64,000 nucleotides of DNA from contig JBBPYR010000137.1 in the NCBI GenBank assembly GCA_038199755.1, positions 1 through 64,000 on the forward strand, read 5' to 3'. The position numbers were made by a program, and so were the translations under genes. The notes below the pieces were generated by a model. That model ran no database searches. It saw only the letters and a program-made list of their open reading frames with translations, and had not been told where the DNA came from. This document shows, in pieces, positions 35,801 through 43,151 of the stretch (position 1 is the first letter of the stretch; each line of letters starts with the position of its first letter). This DNA is from JBBPYR01 sp038199755. Its GTDB lineage: Bacteria; Chloroflexota; Ktedonobacteria; Ktedonobacterales; Ktedonobacteraceae.

Positions 35801-35986
35801 TGATCCATCAGCCCAGAGCAGGCGAGCGTGGAAGCGGGAAACCTTCTGATCGAGCACGGTAATACCGTTACTTCGGTCGCGTCCAATGGTGGTAATCGGC
35901 TGAACAATATCAAAGGTGTTGCCACTGAGTGGCCCTTTCAGAAACGTGATCCAAGCACGAGGTTGCCCTTGCGGTCCTGTATTCAT
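32873..35986 (-). CDS. FHA-domain ABC-2 type exporter (Rv1747-like)
   Basis: A 1037-residue half-transporter. Three FHA phosphothreonine-binding domains come first (near residues 22-95, 205-280 and 310-385; TTIGRDRSN, INIGRDSTNDV, ITLGRLSENDV with downstream SxxH). The ABC ATPase follows: Walker A GGSGAGKST near 430 and signature LSGGQRKRVSIALELL. An ABC2 membrane domain with about six helices ends the protein. The best known relative is mycobacterial Rv1747, which has two FHA domains, is controlled by Ser/Thr kinases and exports cell-wall glycolipids. The glycolipid-type genes downstream fit that role. The ATG at 35986 has GGAAG ahead. Confidence 0.9.
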   Translation of the reverse strand: MNTGPQGQPRAWITFLKGPLSGNTFDIVQPITTIGRDRSNGITVLDQKVSRFHARLLWADGSWRIEKLSQSSSVTLNQQSIEEATLSHNATVELGEDSAFLFLLTLSTSPGEDTVLRPPISASSLTGASAILAASSLVADDQKPVVQHREAAQVQTPPSTPQEQPATPSGTEVASLTAMGIPSVEVTDNAGKTHQKYPLAQQVINIGRDSTNDVVIPEQCVSDLHLQIVHEGERYVLIHPHPQRQETANGLLYQGRTIQGNEVFRKPLARGDVFRITDEYGSLVTLTYNDGNGSRQEVPPRVKPLQLGTTEITLGRLSENDVVLNHPQVSAHHARLMREQGSYRLTDLNSTNHTYVNGLRVTSQLLQPQDEVRIGPFKFIYTATELTQYDESESIRIDALDLTKVGNNQTVLLNDISLSIPARSFVALVGGSGAGKSTLLDALSGLRPAQEGAVFYNGQDYYRHLGAFSTQLGYVPQEDIIHRDLTVERALYYAAKLRLPQDFTEVQIGQRIDEVLDDVEIKHRRSLLISRLSGGQRKRVSIALELLAKPSIFFLDEPTSGLDPGLDRKMMLLLRKLADKGHTIILVTHATNNINVCDYVCFLAAGGNLAYFGPPEEAKTYFKQPDFAEIYSLLDPGDDRPHAPVEAGEKFRQSHAYQKYISDPLHQKPKSNTQLLREEQRLGSRSRRGNGWRQFFLLTQRYLELLKNDRVNLAILLLQAPIIGLLLLVLIKGVGSGGFDPGNIIQCPSTAAIMAARGYPDVPTPDNPIVSKSCPRVIDFLTNTPLGKTYAHLRGGVNQALQDFIVSGPGEASSVLFLMVFATVMFGCVNAIREIVKEAPIYKRERAVNLGIFPYMFSKIVVLTVLCLLQSLVLIVCVSVFDPFRHSIFLPPFLEIYITLTLTSLAGLMLGLMVSAIAPNSDRAGGMVPLLLLPQVIFSGAVFPLTNWFLQIFGVFFPARWAMVALSSSVGLHSEKVNGDELFGNNYSYHGTLFSIYSQSEALHYLLLMWMALVIMILVFGVAMGYFLKQKDHEGRI

Positions 35987-36055
35987 GTATTGGCTTCCAT
36001 CTCTCTTAGGAACTAATAGGTGCAAAAATACCTAGAATAGCTCTACATGATGATA

Positions 36056-36085
36056 ATTATACCTACCTGTATTTGGAATTGGCAA
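36056..36085 (-). promoter_or_regulatory. Promoter of the FHA-ABC gene
   Basis: Read on the minus strand, TTGCCA (36085-36080) and TATAAT (36061-36056) are 18 bases apart, giving a start near 36049 and a leader of about 60 bases. The gap 35987-36311 otherwise holds only the divergent promoter at 36259-36286. Confidence 0.5.
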
Positions 36086-36258
36086 CTGCCTCAACAGCAG
36101 ATGTACTAGTTTTCCACGTTCCACACGTTCACTTACAGGGAAGGACAATCTTTCTGATACGCTGTTTACCAGACAATCCAGCGATAGCAAGCGTGTACGG
36201 CGATGATTTTCAATGGATGTATCTATTTCTTAGCAAAGACTTAACACGACCATAACCT

Positions 36259-36286
36259 TTGACTGCTATGGTAAGATGGGTATAAT
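36259..36286 (+). promoter_or_regulatory. Promoter of the sulfatase-Lgt-kinase operon
   Basis: TTGACT (36259-36264) and TATAAT (36281-36286) are 16 bases apart. The transcript would begin near 36293, only about 20 bases before the TTG start codon, with AGGAG at 36301-36305 between. Confidence 0.6.
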
Positions 36287-36311
36287 CTAGCAACTATCAT
36301 AGGAGCCTACT

Positions 36312-37859
36312 TTGACGACCCGACCCGATATTATCTTGCTTGTGCTTGACACACAAAGAGTTGACCGCCTTTCTTGCTATGGACATCCACAGCAAATTTC
36401 GCCTCATCTTGATGCCTTCGCGCAGGATGCGACGCTGTTTCGCCACGCCTTTTCTACCGCACAGTGGACCGTGCCCTCGCATACCTCCATGTTTACGGGC
36501 CTCTATCCAGGGCGGCACAACATGTTACATGCCTCGTCAGTGTTACCGGAGTCGCTCACACCATTGGCCGAGCGCTTGCGTCAGATAGGATATTTTAGCG
36601 CGGCCTTTTGCAATAATCCATTAATCGGCGTCGTCAATACCGGCTTACAACGCGGCTTCGACAGTTTCCTCAATTATGGCGGATGGATGACCTCACGCCC
36701 AAATCAAACACGCAGTCAACGCAGCATGTTTGACCGCTATCGCCAACAATTCAAACGCTTGCTGGCAAAGTCGATTACCTCCATGCAGGATGTCTTCGCC
36801 CGCTCCGACTTCTTGCTTGACCTCTCGTTCTCACCGCTGATGGCACCGCTCTGGCAAACGGCGTTGAGCTTTAAGGGCAATAGCGCAAAAGCCTTACAGG
36901 ATGCGGCAAAGCTACATGTTGAACGCAAAGCGATTGAGGACAAGCAACCCATCTTTAGCTTCATCAACCTGATGGGTACGCATATGCCCTATCATCCACC
37001 CTCACGCTTTATAGAGCGTTTCACGCCAGCAGAATTGCAGACGAAGCAAGCGCAACACTATCTCCGCCAATTCAATAGCGATGTCTTCGGTTGGCTGGCC
37101 CCGCTCACTAACGCCATTGATGAAGAGGAGAAGGCGACCCTGGATGCGATGTATAACGCAGAGGTGGCGAATCAAGACGAGCAACTGGGCCTCTTCTTTA
37201 AAAGAATGCGTAGTAGCGGCGCCCTTGACCACACGCTCGTCATCGTTTGTGCCGATCATGGTGAGCATCTGGGCGAAAAACAGCTGATGGGGCATAGCAT
37301 CTCGCTCTACAATGAACTGGTGCATGTGCCACTGATTATTCGTGATCCAGACGGCGACCTGCCCAGAGGGACGACCGTTGAGCAGGTTGTTTCGACGCGG
37401 CGCGTGTACCATACTGCGGTAACAGCGGCACAGGATGCAACGGAGCAAGAAGAGGTATACACGCTGGCACAGTCGCCAGAAAACGACCCGGAGCAGGGAC
37501 GCATTTTCGCCCTCGGCGTCACACCACAAAACCTGCTGAACGTAATCCAGCGACGTAAGCCGGAATTGATACGTGAGCGACACTGTGATGTTCCCCGTTA
37601 TGCCCTCTGGCATGATCGTTACAAACTCATTCAAACGGGCGAACATGCACTGGAGACAGAACTATACGACATCTTCGACGACCCTGGAGAGCAGACGAAC
37701 TTGCGTGATACACTACCTGAACAGGTTGCAACGTTACAAGACAATCTACGCAACTTCACCAGCCAGATCAATACAGCGAATACCGTTGCGGAAGTGGCCG
37801 AAGACTACGAAGACCCTATTGTGTATCGCCGTCTGCGTGATTTAGGATACTTAGAATAG
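36312..37859 (+). CDS. Sulfatase-fold hydrolase with threonine nucleophile
   Basis: A 515-residue alkaline-phosphatase-superfamily enzyme. PDIILLVLDTQRVDRLSCYG supplies the first metal-binding Asp, and VIVCADHGEHLGEKQLMGH the later metal ligands. At the position of the formylglycine motif (C/S-x-P-S-R) it has T53-VPSH, so it cannot be a formylglycine sulfatase; threonine is the nucleophile in LtaS-type phosphoglycerol transferases and phosphonate hydrolase-like members. It may act on phosphodiesters. Translation starts at TTG, with AGGAG six bases ahead. It leads an operon with lgt (17-base gap) and a kinase-like gene. Confidence 0.83.
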   Translation: MTTRPDIILLVLDTQRVDRLSCYGHPQQISPHLDAFAQDATLFRHAFSTAQWTVPSHTSMFTGLYPGRHNMLHASSVLPESLTPLAERLRQIGYFSAAFCNNPLIGVVNTGLQRGFDSFLNYGGWMTSRPNQTRSQRSMFDRYRQQFKRLLAKSITSMQDVFARSDFLLDLSFSPLMAPLWQTALSFKGNSAKALQDAAKLHVERKAIEDKQPIFSFINLMGTHMPYHPPSRFIERFTPAELQTKQAQHYLRQFNSDVFGWLAPLTNAIDEEEKATLDAMYNAEVANQDEQLGLFFKRMRSSGALDHTLVIVCADHGEHLGEKQLMGHSISLYNELVHVPLIIRDPDGDLPRGTTVEQVVSTRRVYHTAVTAAQDATEQEEVYTLAQSPENDPEQGRIFALGVTPQNLLNVIQRRKPELIRERHCDVPRYALWHDRYKLIQTGEHALETELYDIFDDPGEQTNLRDTLPEQVATLQDNLRNFTSQINTANTVAEVAEDYEDPIVYRRLRDLGYLE

Positions 37860-37876
37860 AAAGAGAAAGAACACAC

Positions 37877-38938
37877 ATGTATCCACCCGTTAGCCCAATT
37901 ATTTTTCAGCTTGGGCCTCTCTCATTGCACTGGTACGGCCTCACCATGACTGCCGCTATCTTTCTAGGCACCTATGTTGCCAGCAGATATGTCACACAGA
38001 AGGGGTACGATGGAGGTATGGTGTGGGATATGCTGCTCTGGGTGCTCGTCCCGGCCATTATCGGTGCGCGTCTATACTACGTCTTTATTCAATCGCCACG
38101 TGGCCCGGGCGGCTTAAATGAATACCTCGCGCATCCCATCGAGATACTGCAAATATGGCGCGGCGGCATACACATCTACGGGGCCTTCATTTTCGGCGGC
38201 ATTGCCCTGATCCTGTATATTCGAGCGCACAAACTACCAGTCCTACCCTATCTTGATGGCGTTGGTCTGGGCCTTCTGCTCGGTCAAGCCATCGGTCGCT
38301 TGGGCAATTTCATCAATCAAGAATTATACGGGCCACCAACCACGCTGCCCTGGGGGTTGCGTATCGACGCTGCGCATCGTATCGCACCCTACAACGACAT
38401 GACCAAATATCCCGATAGCGTGCGCTTCCATCCCTTATTCCTCTACGAAATGACCTGGGATTTGCTCGGCTTTATTCTCATCCTCTGGATTGCACGGCAC
38501 TTTGAGAAGCGACTCAAGACAGGCGATGTGTTCCTGCTCTTCCTGATCTGGTCGCCGTTGGGCCGCTTCTTTATTGAATTTCTGCGTACCGACTCCTGGT
38601 TCTTCCCTGGGACGCCCTTCAACCTTGTTCACCTGCTCACTGCGATAGCAGTGGTCACTGCCAGCGTGTTGTTATTCATGCGCCATCGTCAACCACAAGC
38701 GGTGCTTGGAACGGAGGGTGTGGCACAGTCGGATGTGGCAGCGGATAGCAGCGCACAAGCAGAAAACGCAGTTGAGAATGAAGATGCTACTAGCTCTGAA
38801 GAGGCAAAGACAGAAAACGCGCTATCATCATCTTCCGACGCAACAGATACAAAAGAGACAGTAGAAGAAGTTGAGATACCTGACAGAATTGAGGCAGCAG
38901 GGACAGCGGAACCCACATTTAAAGAGGGGCTAGCATAA
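37877..38938 (+). CDS. lgt: Prolipoprotein diacylglyceryl transferase
   Basis: The 353-residue enzyme moves diacylglycerol from phosphatidylglycerol to the lipobox cysteine of prolipoproteins, the first step of lipoprotein maturation in the membrane. Seven-helix Lgt features are clear: LHWYGLTMTAAIFLGTYVASR, RGGIHIYGAFIFGGI and the signature GRLGNFINQELYGPPT. The last 85 residues (from about 270) are an added low-complexity acidic tail rich in Ala, Glu, Ser and Thr, unlike most Lgt. Several lipoproteins in this window would be its substrates. Confidence 0.95.
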   Translation: MYPPVSPIIFQLGPLSLHWYGLTMTAAIFLGTYVASRYVTQKGYDGGMVWDMLLWVLVPAIIGARLYYVFIQSPRGPGGLNEYLAHPIEILQIWRGGIHIYGAFIFGGIALILYIRAHKLPVLPYLDGVGLGLLLGQAIGRLGNFINQELYGPPTTLPWGLRIDAAHRIAPYNDMTKYPDSVRFHPLFLYEMTWDLLGFILILWIARHFEKRLKTGDVFLLFLIWSPLGRFFIEFLRTDSWFFPGTPFNLVHLLTAIAVVTASVLLFMRHRQPQAVLGTEGVAQSDVAADSSAQAENAVENEDATSSEEAKTENALSSSSDATDTKETVEEVEIPDRIEAAGTAEPTFKEGLA

Positions 38939-38942
38939 CCCA

Positions 38943-39956
38943 ATGCCGCTGAAGCCATTTGAGCAGCTCAGCTATCATGGGCAAGGACGCCGTTTACGTG
39001 CGATGGCAGAGACAGCTCTGGCTAGCTATGAGCTATTGCCAGCACGCATCACCTTGATGACGCATCGCCACGACACGACCTTTCGCATCGTGACAGAGGA
39101 TGGTCAGCGTTTTGTACTGCGAATGTACAATGCAAAGAGACGCGACAAAGCGATGCATCATTCAGAGCTGCAATGGCTTGCAGCTCTGCGGCACGAGACA
39201 GAGTTGATTGTGCCGGAGCCAGTGGCAACTAAAAGCAATGAGTTGATCGCGGAACTTGCTAGCAACGGCAGCAATGGTGGCGATGGCTTAGCAGAGACAC
39301 GTTACTACGCCCTCTCGCGCTGGGTCGAGGGTCGTTTTCTACACACGAGTCTGACCCCTGCCCAATTCGCCCAGGTTGGTATGCTGACGGGCACGTTGCA
39401 CCAGCATGCTCGTCATTTCACGCCACCAGATGGCTTTACTCGTACTCAATGGCAATGGCAATGGGTCTTTGAGGATAGCACTGAACTGGCACAACAAGGA
39501 ACGCCACTGATCTCGCCAGAGACATTCGCATTGGTCAACGCGGCCTATGACAAAATCCGCGCACAGATGCAAGCACTTCCCCCTACAAAAGAGCACTATG
39601 GGCTTGTTCACTTTGACCTGCAACACACCAACTATCTCTTCCATCATGGCAACGTGCGCGCCATTGACTTTGGCGATTGTTGCTGGAACTATTATCTCTT
39701 CGATATGGTCATTCCCCTGTTTGACGTAGCTGACCGTGCGGACGAGGCGACTATGCGAGCCGCCTTTTTTCGCGGCTATGAACGTATTCTGCCATTGCCC
39801 GCCCACCACGAGACCTATTTACCGCTATTCAGGCTCATTCGCTTGCTCAAACGCATGAATTATTTAGTCAATAGTGTTGACAATCCTGCTCATCTGGCCC
39901 TTGTGCCACAATGGGTGGACTACACGACCCAGCACTTACGAGCTTATTTGCAGTGA
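38943..39956 (+). CDS. APH/SrkA-like phosphotransferase
   Basis: A 337-residue kinase-fold protein. The catalytic loop is YGLVHFDLQHTNYLF (HxDxxxxN) and the metal-binding motif is VRAIDFGDCCWNYYLFDM, as in the aminoglycoside phosphotransferase family that includes homoserine kinase II and stress kinase SrkA. It follows lgt by four bases in the same operon. The substrate is unknown; nothing points to antibiotic resistance. Confidence 0.82.
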   Translation: MPLKPFEQLSYHGQGRRLRAMAETALASYELLPARITLMTHRHDTTFRIVTEDGQRFVLRMYNAKRRDKAMHHSELQWLAALRHETELIVPEPVATKSNELIAELASNGSNGGDGLAETRYYALSRWVEGRFLHTSLTPAQFAQVGMLTGTLHQHARHFTPPDGFTRTQWQWQWVFEDSTELAQQGTPLISPETFALVNAAYDKIRAQMQALPPTKEHYGLVHFDLQHTNYLFHHGNVRAIDFGDCCWNYYLFDMVIPLFDVADRADEATMRAAFFRGYERILPLPAHHETYLPLFRLIRLLKRMNYLVNSVDNPAHLALVPQWVDYTTQHLRAYLQ

Positions 39957-39965
39957 TAGTATCCT

Positions 39966-40017
39966 CGGCACGGGCGACCACAAGGGTCCACCCCACCCTG
40001 CAACCCCACCCCTACTG
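39966..40017. repeat. GC-rich repeat, short copy, next to the RibD-like gene
   Basis: GGGCGACCACAAGGGTCCAC followed by C-rich sequence and CCCCTACTG. The same words occur at 40994-41043, in the same position relative to the next gene's stop codon. Confidence 0.5.
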
Positions 40018-40881
40018 ATCCCAGGTGAACTTGTAGCGGAGCAGCAGATGATTATCGGCCAGTTTCACGCTCAGCAGAGTTGACCAGGGTGCGGTAGCAG
40101 GAGAGAAGCCATAACCCTCGACAAGTGAGAGGCGATGTTGCTCTTGTGTGTGTCCAACGATGAGCGGCGATAAGGTAAGAAAGAGTTCGTCAATTAGGTG
40201 TGCTTTGAGGAATGAGGCCAGCAGCGTTGGCCCGCCCTCGTAGAGTGCGACGCGCACGCCGTAGTGCTCGGCGAGCAGTTTCAGCACCGCGTTGGGAGAG
40301 ATGCCGCTTCCGGCCTGCTCTTCCTGCCCTGTCTCAACCACCCGCACTTCGATTGAGGCGGGGATAGGCTGTTGCGCAAGATAATCCTGCCCCTTTGCGG
40401 TGGTGGCAACGAGGGTATGCAGGCCAGGAACAGAAAAGGTGCGGTCGTTGAGATCGATATGGCCGCTTTCGGTCATAACAACCGTGAGCGGGTAGGGGCT
40501 CTGACGCCCTAGCAGTGTACGAAACTTGTCATACTCTGCCGCGAGAGGACGGTAAATGTAGGCGGGTATGCGCGGATGGTTGGCATCTGCGCGCAACGAA
40601 CTGGTGCCAAAGATTACTGCGTCCGCCCGTGCGCGGAGCAGGCCCATCACCATCTTGTCCTGCTCTTTGTCTCCGCTGATCATGCCGCCGCCCACCTGAC
40701 CGGGGGCGTTATATGAGACAACGCCATCTATTGACTCGACAAAGTTCGCGAAGACATAGGGGCGACTCGTGGCGACTCCCTCCGGCACTGCTAAGCCACC
40801 GTTATACAACGTTGCCAGAGCAGCTGGGAGCGTGTTCGGGTCTTCCGACTCACGTTCGTACAACGTAATCAAGGGTTCCAT
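40012..40881 (-). CDS. RibD C-terminal-like pyrimidine reductase
   Basis: The 289-residue protein belongs to the dihydrofolate reductase-like RibD C-terminal family. ANFVESIDGVVSYN starts the fold, VMGLLRARADAVIFGTSSLRADANHPRIP binds NADPH, and HLIDELFLTLSPLIVGH is the late family motif. It lacks the deaminase half of full RibD. Relatives reduce the ribosylamino-pyrimidine in riboflavin synthesis, but many stand-alone copies have other or unknown substrates. No other riboflavin gene is nearby. Confidence 0.85.
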   Translation of the reverse strand: MEPLITLYERESEDPNTLPAALATLYNGGLAVPEGVATSRPYVFANFVESIDGVVSYNAPGQVGGGMISGDKEQDKMVMGLLRARADAVIFGTSSLRADANHPRIPAYIYRPLAAEYDKFRTLLGRQSPYPLTVVMTESGHIDLNDRTFSVPGLHTLVATTAKGQDYLAQQPIPASIEVRVVETGQEEQAGSGISPNAVLKLLAEHYGVRVALYEGGPTLLASFLKAHLIDELFLTLSPLIVGHTQEQHRLSLVEGYGFSPATAPWSTLLSVKLADNHLLLRYKFTWDQ

Positions 40882-40920
40882 GTATACTCTTTTCCAAAGT
40901 TTCAGTGTCCCGGTAAGGGC

Positions 40921-41043
40921 GGTCGCCCGCGTCGGGGATACCTATGCCCGTTGGAGACGTTCTCGTCAACCAGGACGACGGTATCCCCTGCAAGGGCGAC
41001 CCAAGGGTCCCACCCCCGCCTCGTCGTCCACCCCCGCCCCTAC
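40921..41043. repeat. GC-rich palindromic repeat after the OsmC gene
   Basis: GGTCGCCC (40921-40928) and GGGGATACC (40934-40942) pair with GGTATCCCC (40980-40988) and GGGCGACC (40994-41001), leaving five-base symmetric internal loops. The right end continues into AAGGGTC and a C-rich run that ends CCCCTACTG at the OsmC stop codon. The end matches the copy near 39966-40017. Confidence 0.6.
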
Positions 41044-41534
41044 TGTTCGCTGCTCAATGAAATTACCTCGTCGCCCACGTGTAGTTGAGCATCCCAGGTG
41101 ACGTTGATGGCTCCTTTGACGCTTTGATGGGCGGGACAGCCTTCCGGGTGGACGAGGAGTGCGCGTTCTGCTGCTTCACGAGACTCAGGAGGCACAGTGA
41201 GATCATAGTGCAGGACAATTGACTCAATGCGAATGGTTTTGCCTAGGCCGACAATACGTCCATCGACGGTTGCGCTATAGGAGGGGCGGTCATAGCGAAT
41301 TTTGCGCCCTGACAGGGCACCGGCAAGTGTGCCGTACATTCAGCCAGCAACGGCGGCGACAATATGGTCGAGCGTCGAGGCAATGGGTGGTCCCTCTTTT
41401 GCGCCATAATATTCGCGCAACTTGCCTTGCACACCATAAATGACCGGCTCCGGCACATCACCCAGATATGCGTTGCGATAGCCATCTTTATAGACCAGAC
41501 GACTATGTGAAATATACTCGAATGGGTCAGCCAT
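41040..41534 (-). CDS. OsmC-family protein with in-frame UGA at the conserved cysteine (candidate selenoprotein)
   Basis: Two same-frame halves (41343-41534 and 41040-41339) are separated only by TGA at 41342-41340. Read through, they give one 164-residue OsmC-family protein: ASTLDHIVAAVAG-U65-MYGTLAGALSGR, then HPEGC133PAHQSVKGAINVTW. Position 65 is where OsmC proteins carry their first conserved, peroxidatic cysteine; the second, C133, is intact, and no other stop or frameshift occurs. 26 bases after the UGA a stem-loop has a GUC apical loop (41313-41311) on a seven-pair stem (41320-41304), fitting the bacterial SECIS consensus. OsmC proteins reduce organic peroxides. The ATG at 41534 has GGAAGGA ahead. 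A nonsense mutation or sequencing error is the alternative. Confidence 0.7.
41304..41320 (-). promoter_or_regulatory. SECIS-like hairpin downstream of the UGA codon
   Basis: On the transcript GGUGCCCU-GUC-AGGGCGC folds into seven pairs (one U-G) with a three-base GUC loop. The loop begins with G and lies 26 bases after the UGA, within the spacing known for bacterial selenocysteine insertion elements. Confidence 0.45.
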
Positions 41535-41601
41535 AAGTGTTATATCCTTCCAATGTGGACAGAGTACGCCTCTGCTAGGGACATTGTACAACAAAAAGAT
41601 T

Positions 41602-41667
41602 TTGCAAGGATGAAAGAACGGGTATGGCGACACTTTGGCCGTTATACCCGTTCTTTCATCCTTGCAA
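41602..41667 (-). terminator. Long hairpin between paaK and the OsmC gene
   Basis: Perfect 24-bp arms (41602-41625 and 41644-41667; TTGCAAGGATGAAAGAACGG onward) and an 18-base loop lie four bases after the paaK stop codon. The minus-strand transcript continues into AAAATCTTTTTG, a weak U-tract. Confidence 0.7.
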
Positions 41668-41670
41668 TAA

Positions 41671-43017
41671 CTAGTTTGAAAGATTTCTCAGGTCGGCGGC
41701 GCGGCGCAGTTTGCCACCCTCGCTTCGGGGAATGCTTCCTGGTGCGGCAAGATTCACTTTCGCGGTCAGACCAATGGTATCTTTAATCAGAAACGTGATC
41801 TTATTGCGTAAAGCACGTAACTGCTGATTCGCCTCTACAACCTCATCGGATAGCAGTTCTTCTGTCACCGTATTGAAGAGTGCCGCCGCCATTTCCACCT
41901 TCACCTCGATCTCGTCTAGGGTCCCTTCGCGCGTGACTGTCACTTGGTAATGAGGCACCACCTCTGGCACACCTTTGAGAATCTCTTCAATCTGCGTGGG
42001 ATAGAGGTTGACGCCACGCACGATCAACATATCATCGGCGCGGCCACGAATCGGACCCATGCGGACATGCGTGCGACCACAGGCACACGGTTCGTGATCG
42101 AGATAGGTGATGTCACCAGTCCAGTAGCGCAGTAGGGGCATCGCCTCTCTGGTCAGATGGGTGAAGACCAGCACGCCTTCTTTGCCGTCGACTAGCGGTT
42201 CGCCAGTAGTGGGGTCGACCACCTCTGGATAAAAATGATCTTCCCAGACATGGCTGCCAGCGCGTGCCTCGATGCATTCCTGCGAAACGCCGGGGCCGAT
42301 AATCTCGCTCAGGCCATAAATATTGGTCGCGGCAATGCCCAGACAGGTTTCCACATCGCGGCGAATGACCTCTGTCCAGGGTTCGGCACCGAGCAGGCCA
42401 ACTTTCAGGCTGATCTCTTGTGGTGCAATGCCGCGCTTCTTGAACTCTTCTCCCAGCGTTTGCGCATATGAGGGCGTACAGCAAATCACCTCTGGCTTGA
42501 AGTCGAGAATCAGCGTGATCTGGCGTTGCGTGGCACCACCCGATACTGGGACCACCGTCATGCCCAAACGCTCACCACCATAGTGAATGCCAAGGCCACC
42601 TGTGAAGAGGCCATAGCCATAGGCGTTGTGTAGAATCATGCCGGGCTTTGCACCAGCGGCGGCGAGCGAACGAGCGTTGACCTCGGCAAAAATATCGATA
42701 TCATTCGCGGTATAGCACACCACGGTTGGCTTGCCAGTGGTACCACTACTAGCATGAATACGCATCAGGTTTTCGCGTGGAACGGCCAGCAAGCCGAAGG
42801 GGTAATAGTCTCTGAGAGTTTGTTTCTTGGTGAAGGGAAGTTTTGTGAGATCATCAATTGATTGCAGCGCAGCGGGTTTGATGCCGCTGCGGTCTAATGT
42901 CTCACGATAGTAGGGAACCTGCGCGTAAGCATAGCTCACGATGTTACGCAACCGCTTGCTCTGGAGTTGCCGAAGCGACTCACGCGGCATAGTTTCGATT
43001 TCCCGATTGAACATCAT
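41671..43017 (-). CDS. paaK: Phenylacetate-CoA ligase
   Basis: The 448-residue AMP-forming ligase activates phenylacetate to phenylacetyl-CoA with ATP, the entry step of the aerobic paa pathway. IHASSGTTGKPTVVCYT is the ATP/phosphate loop, NIYGLSEIIGPGVSQEC the adenylate site, YWTGDITYLD and RGRADDMLIVRGVNLYPTQIEE the hinge region. The length matches PaaK. GGAGG lies just before two consecutive ATGs. It is downstream of paaD by about 130 bases, a C-rich stretch without a gene. Confidence 0.95.
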   Translation of the reverse strand: MMFNREIETMPRESLRQLQSKRLRNIVSYAYAQVPYYRETLDRSGIKPAALQSIDDLTKLPFTKKQTLRDYYPFGLLAVPRENLMRIHASSGTTGKPTVVCYTANDIDIFAEVNARSLAAAGAKPGMILHNAYGYGLFTGGLGIHYGGERLGMTVVPVSGGATQRQITLILDFKPEVICCTPSYAQTLGEEFKKRGIAPQEISLKVGLLGAEPWTEVIRRDVETCLGIAATNIYGLSEIIGPGVSQECIEARAGSHVWEDHFYPEVVDPTTGEPLVDGKEGVLVFTHLTREAMPLLRYWTGDITYLDHEPCACGRTHVRMGPIRGRADDMLIVRGVNLYPTQIEEILKGVPEVVPHYQVTVTREGTLDEIEVKVEMAAALFNTVTEELLSDEVVEANQQLRALRNKITFLIKDTIGLTAKVNLAAPGSIPRSEGGKLRRAADLRNLSN

Positions 43018-43151
43018 CGCCTCCGAGGTTAGCAGTACAGCATCGTACCGACGAGGATAAAAAACGAACTTGGGACTGCGTTATACCCTAGTATATCATC
43101 CACTCCCTTTCCTCCCTCTCCCCCATATCCCCGTATCCCCCGTATCCCGAT

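Noticed and set aside
38943..39956. Aminoglycoside resistance gene
   Set aside because: Only the general APH kinase fold is visible, in an operon with lgt; nothing indicates antibiotic specificity.
41340..41633. Two independent small genes on either side of the UGA
   Set aside because: Each half is only part of the OsmC fold, they are in one frame with no gap, and the second has no ribosome binding site before its apparent ATG.
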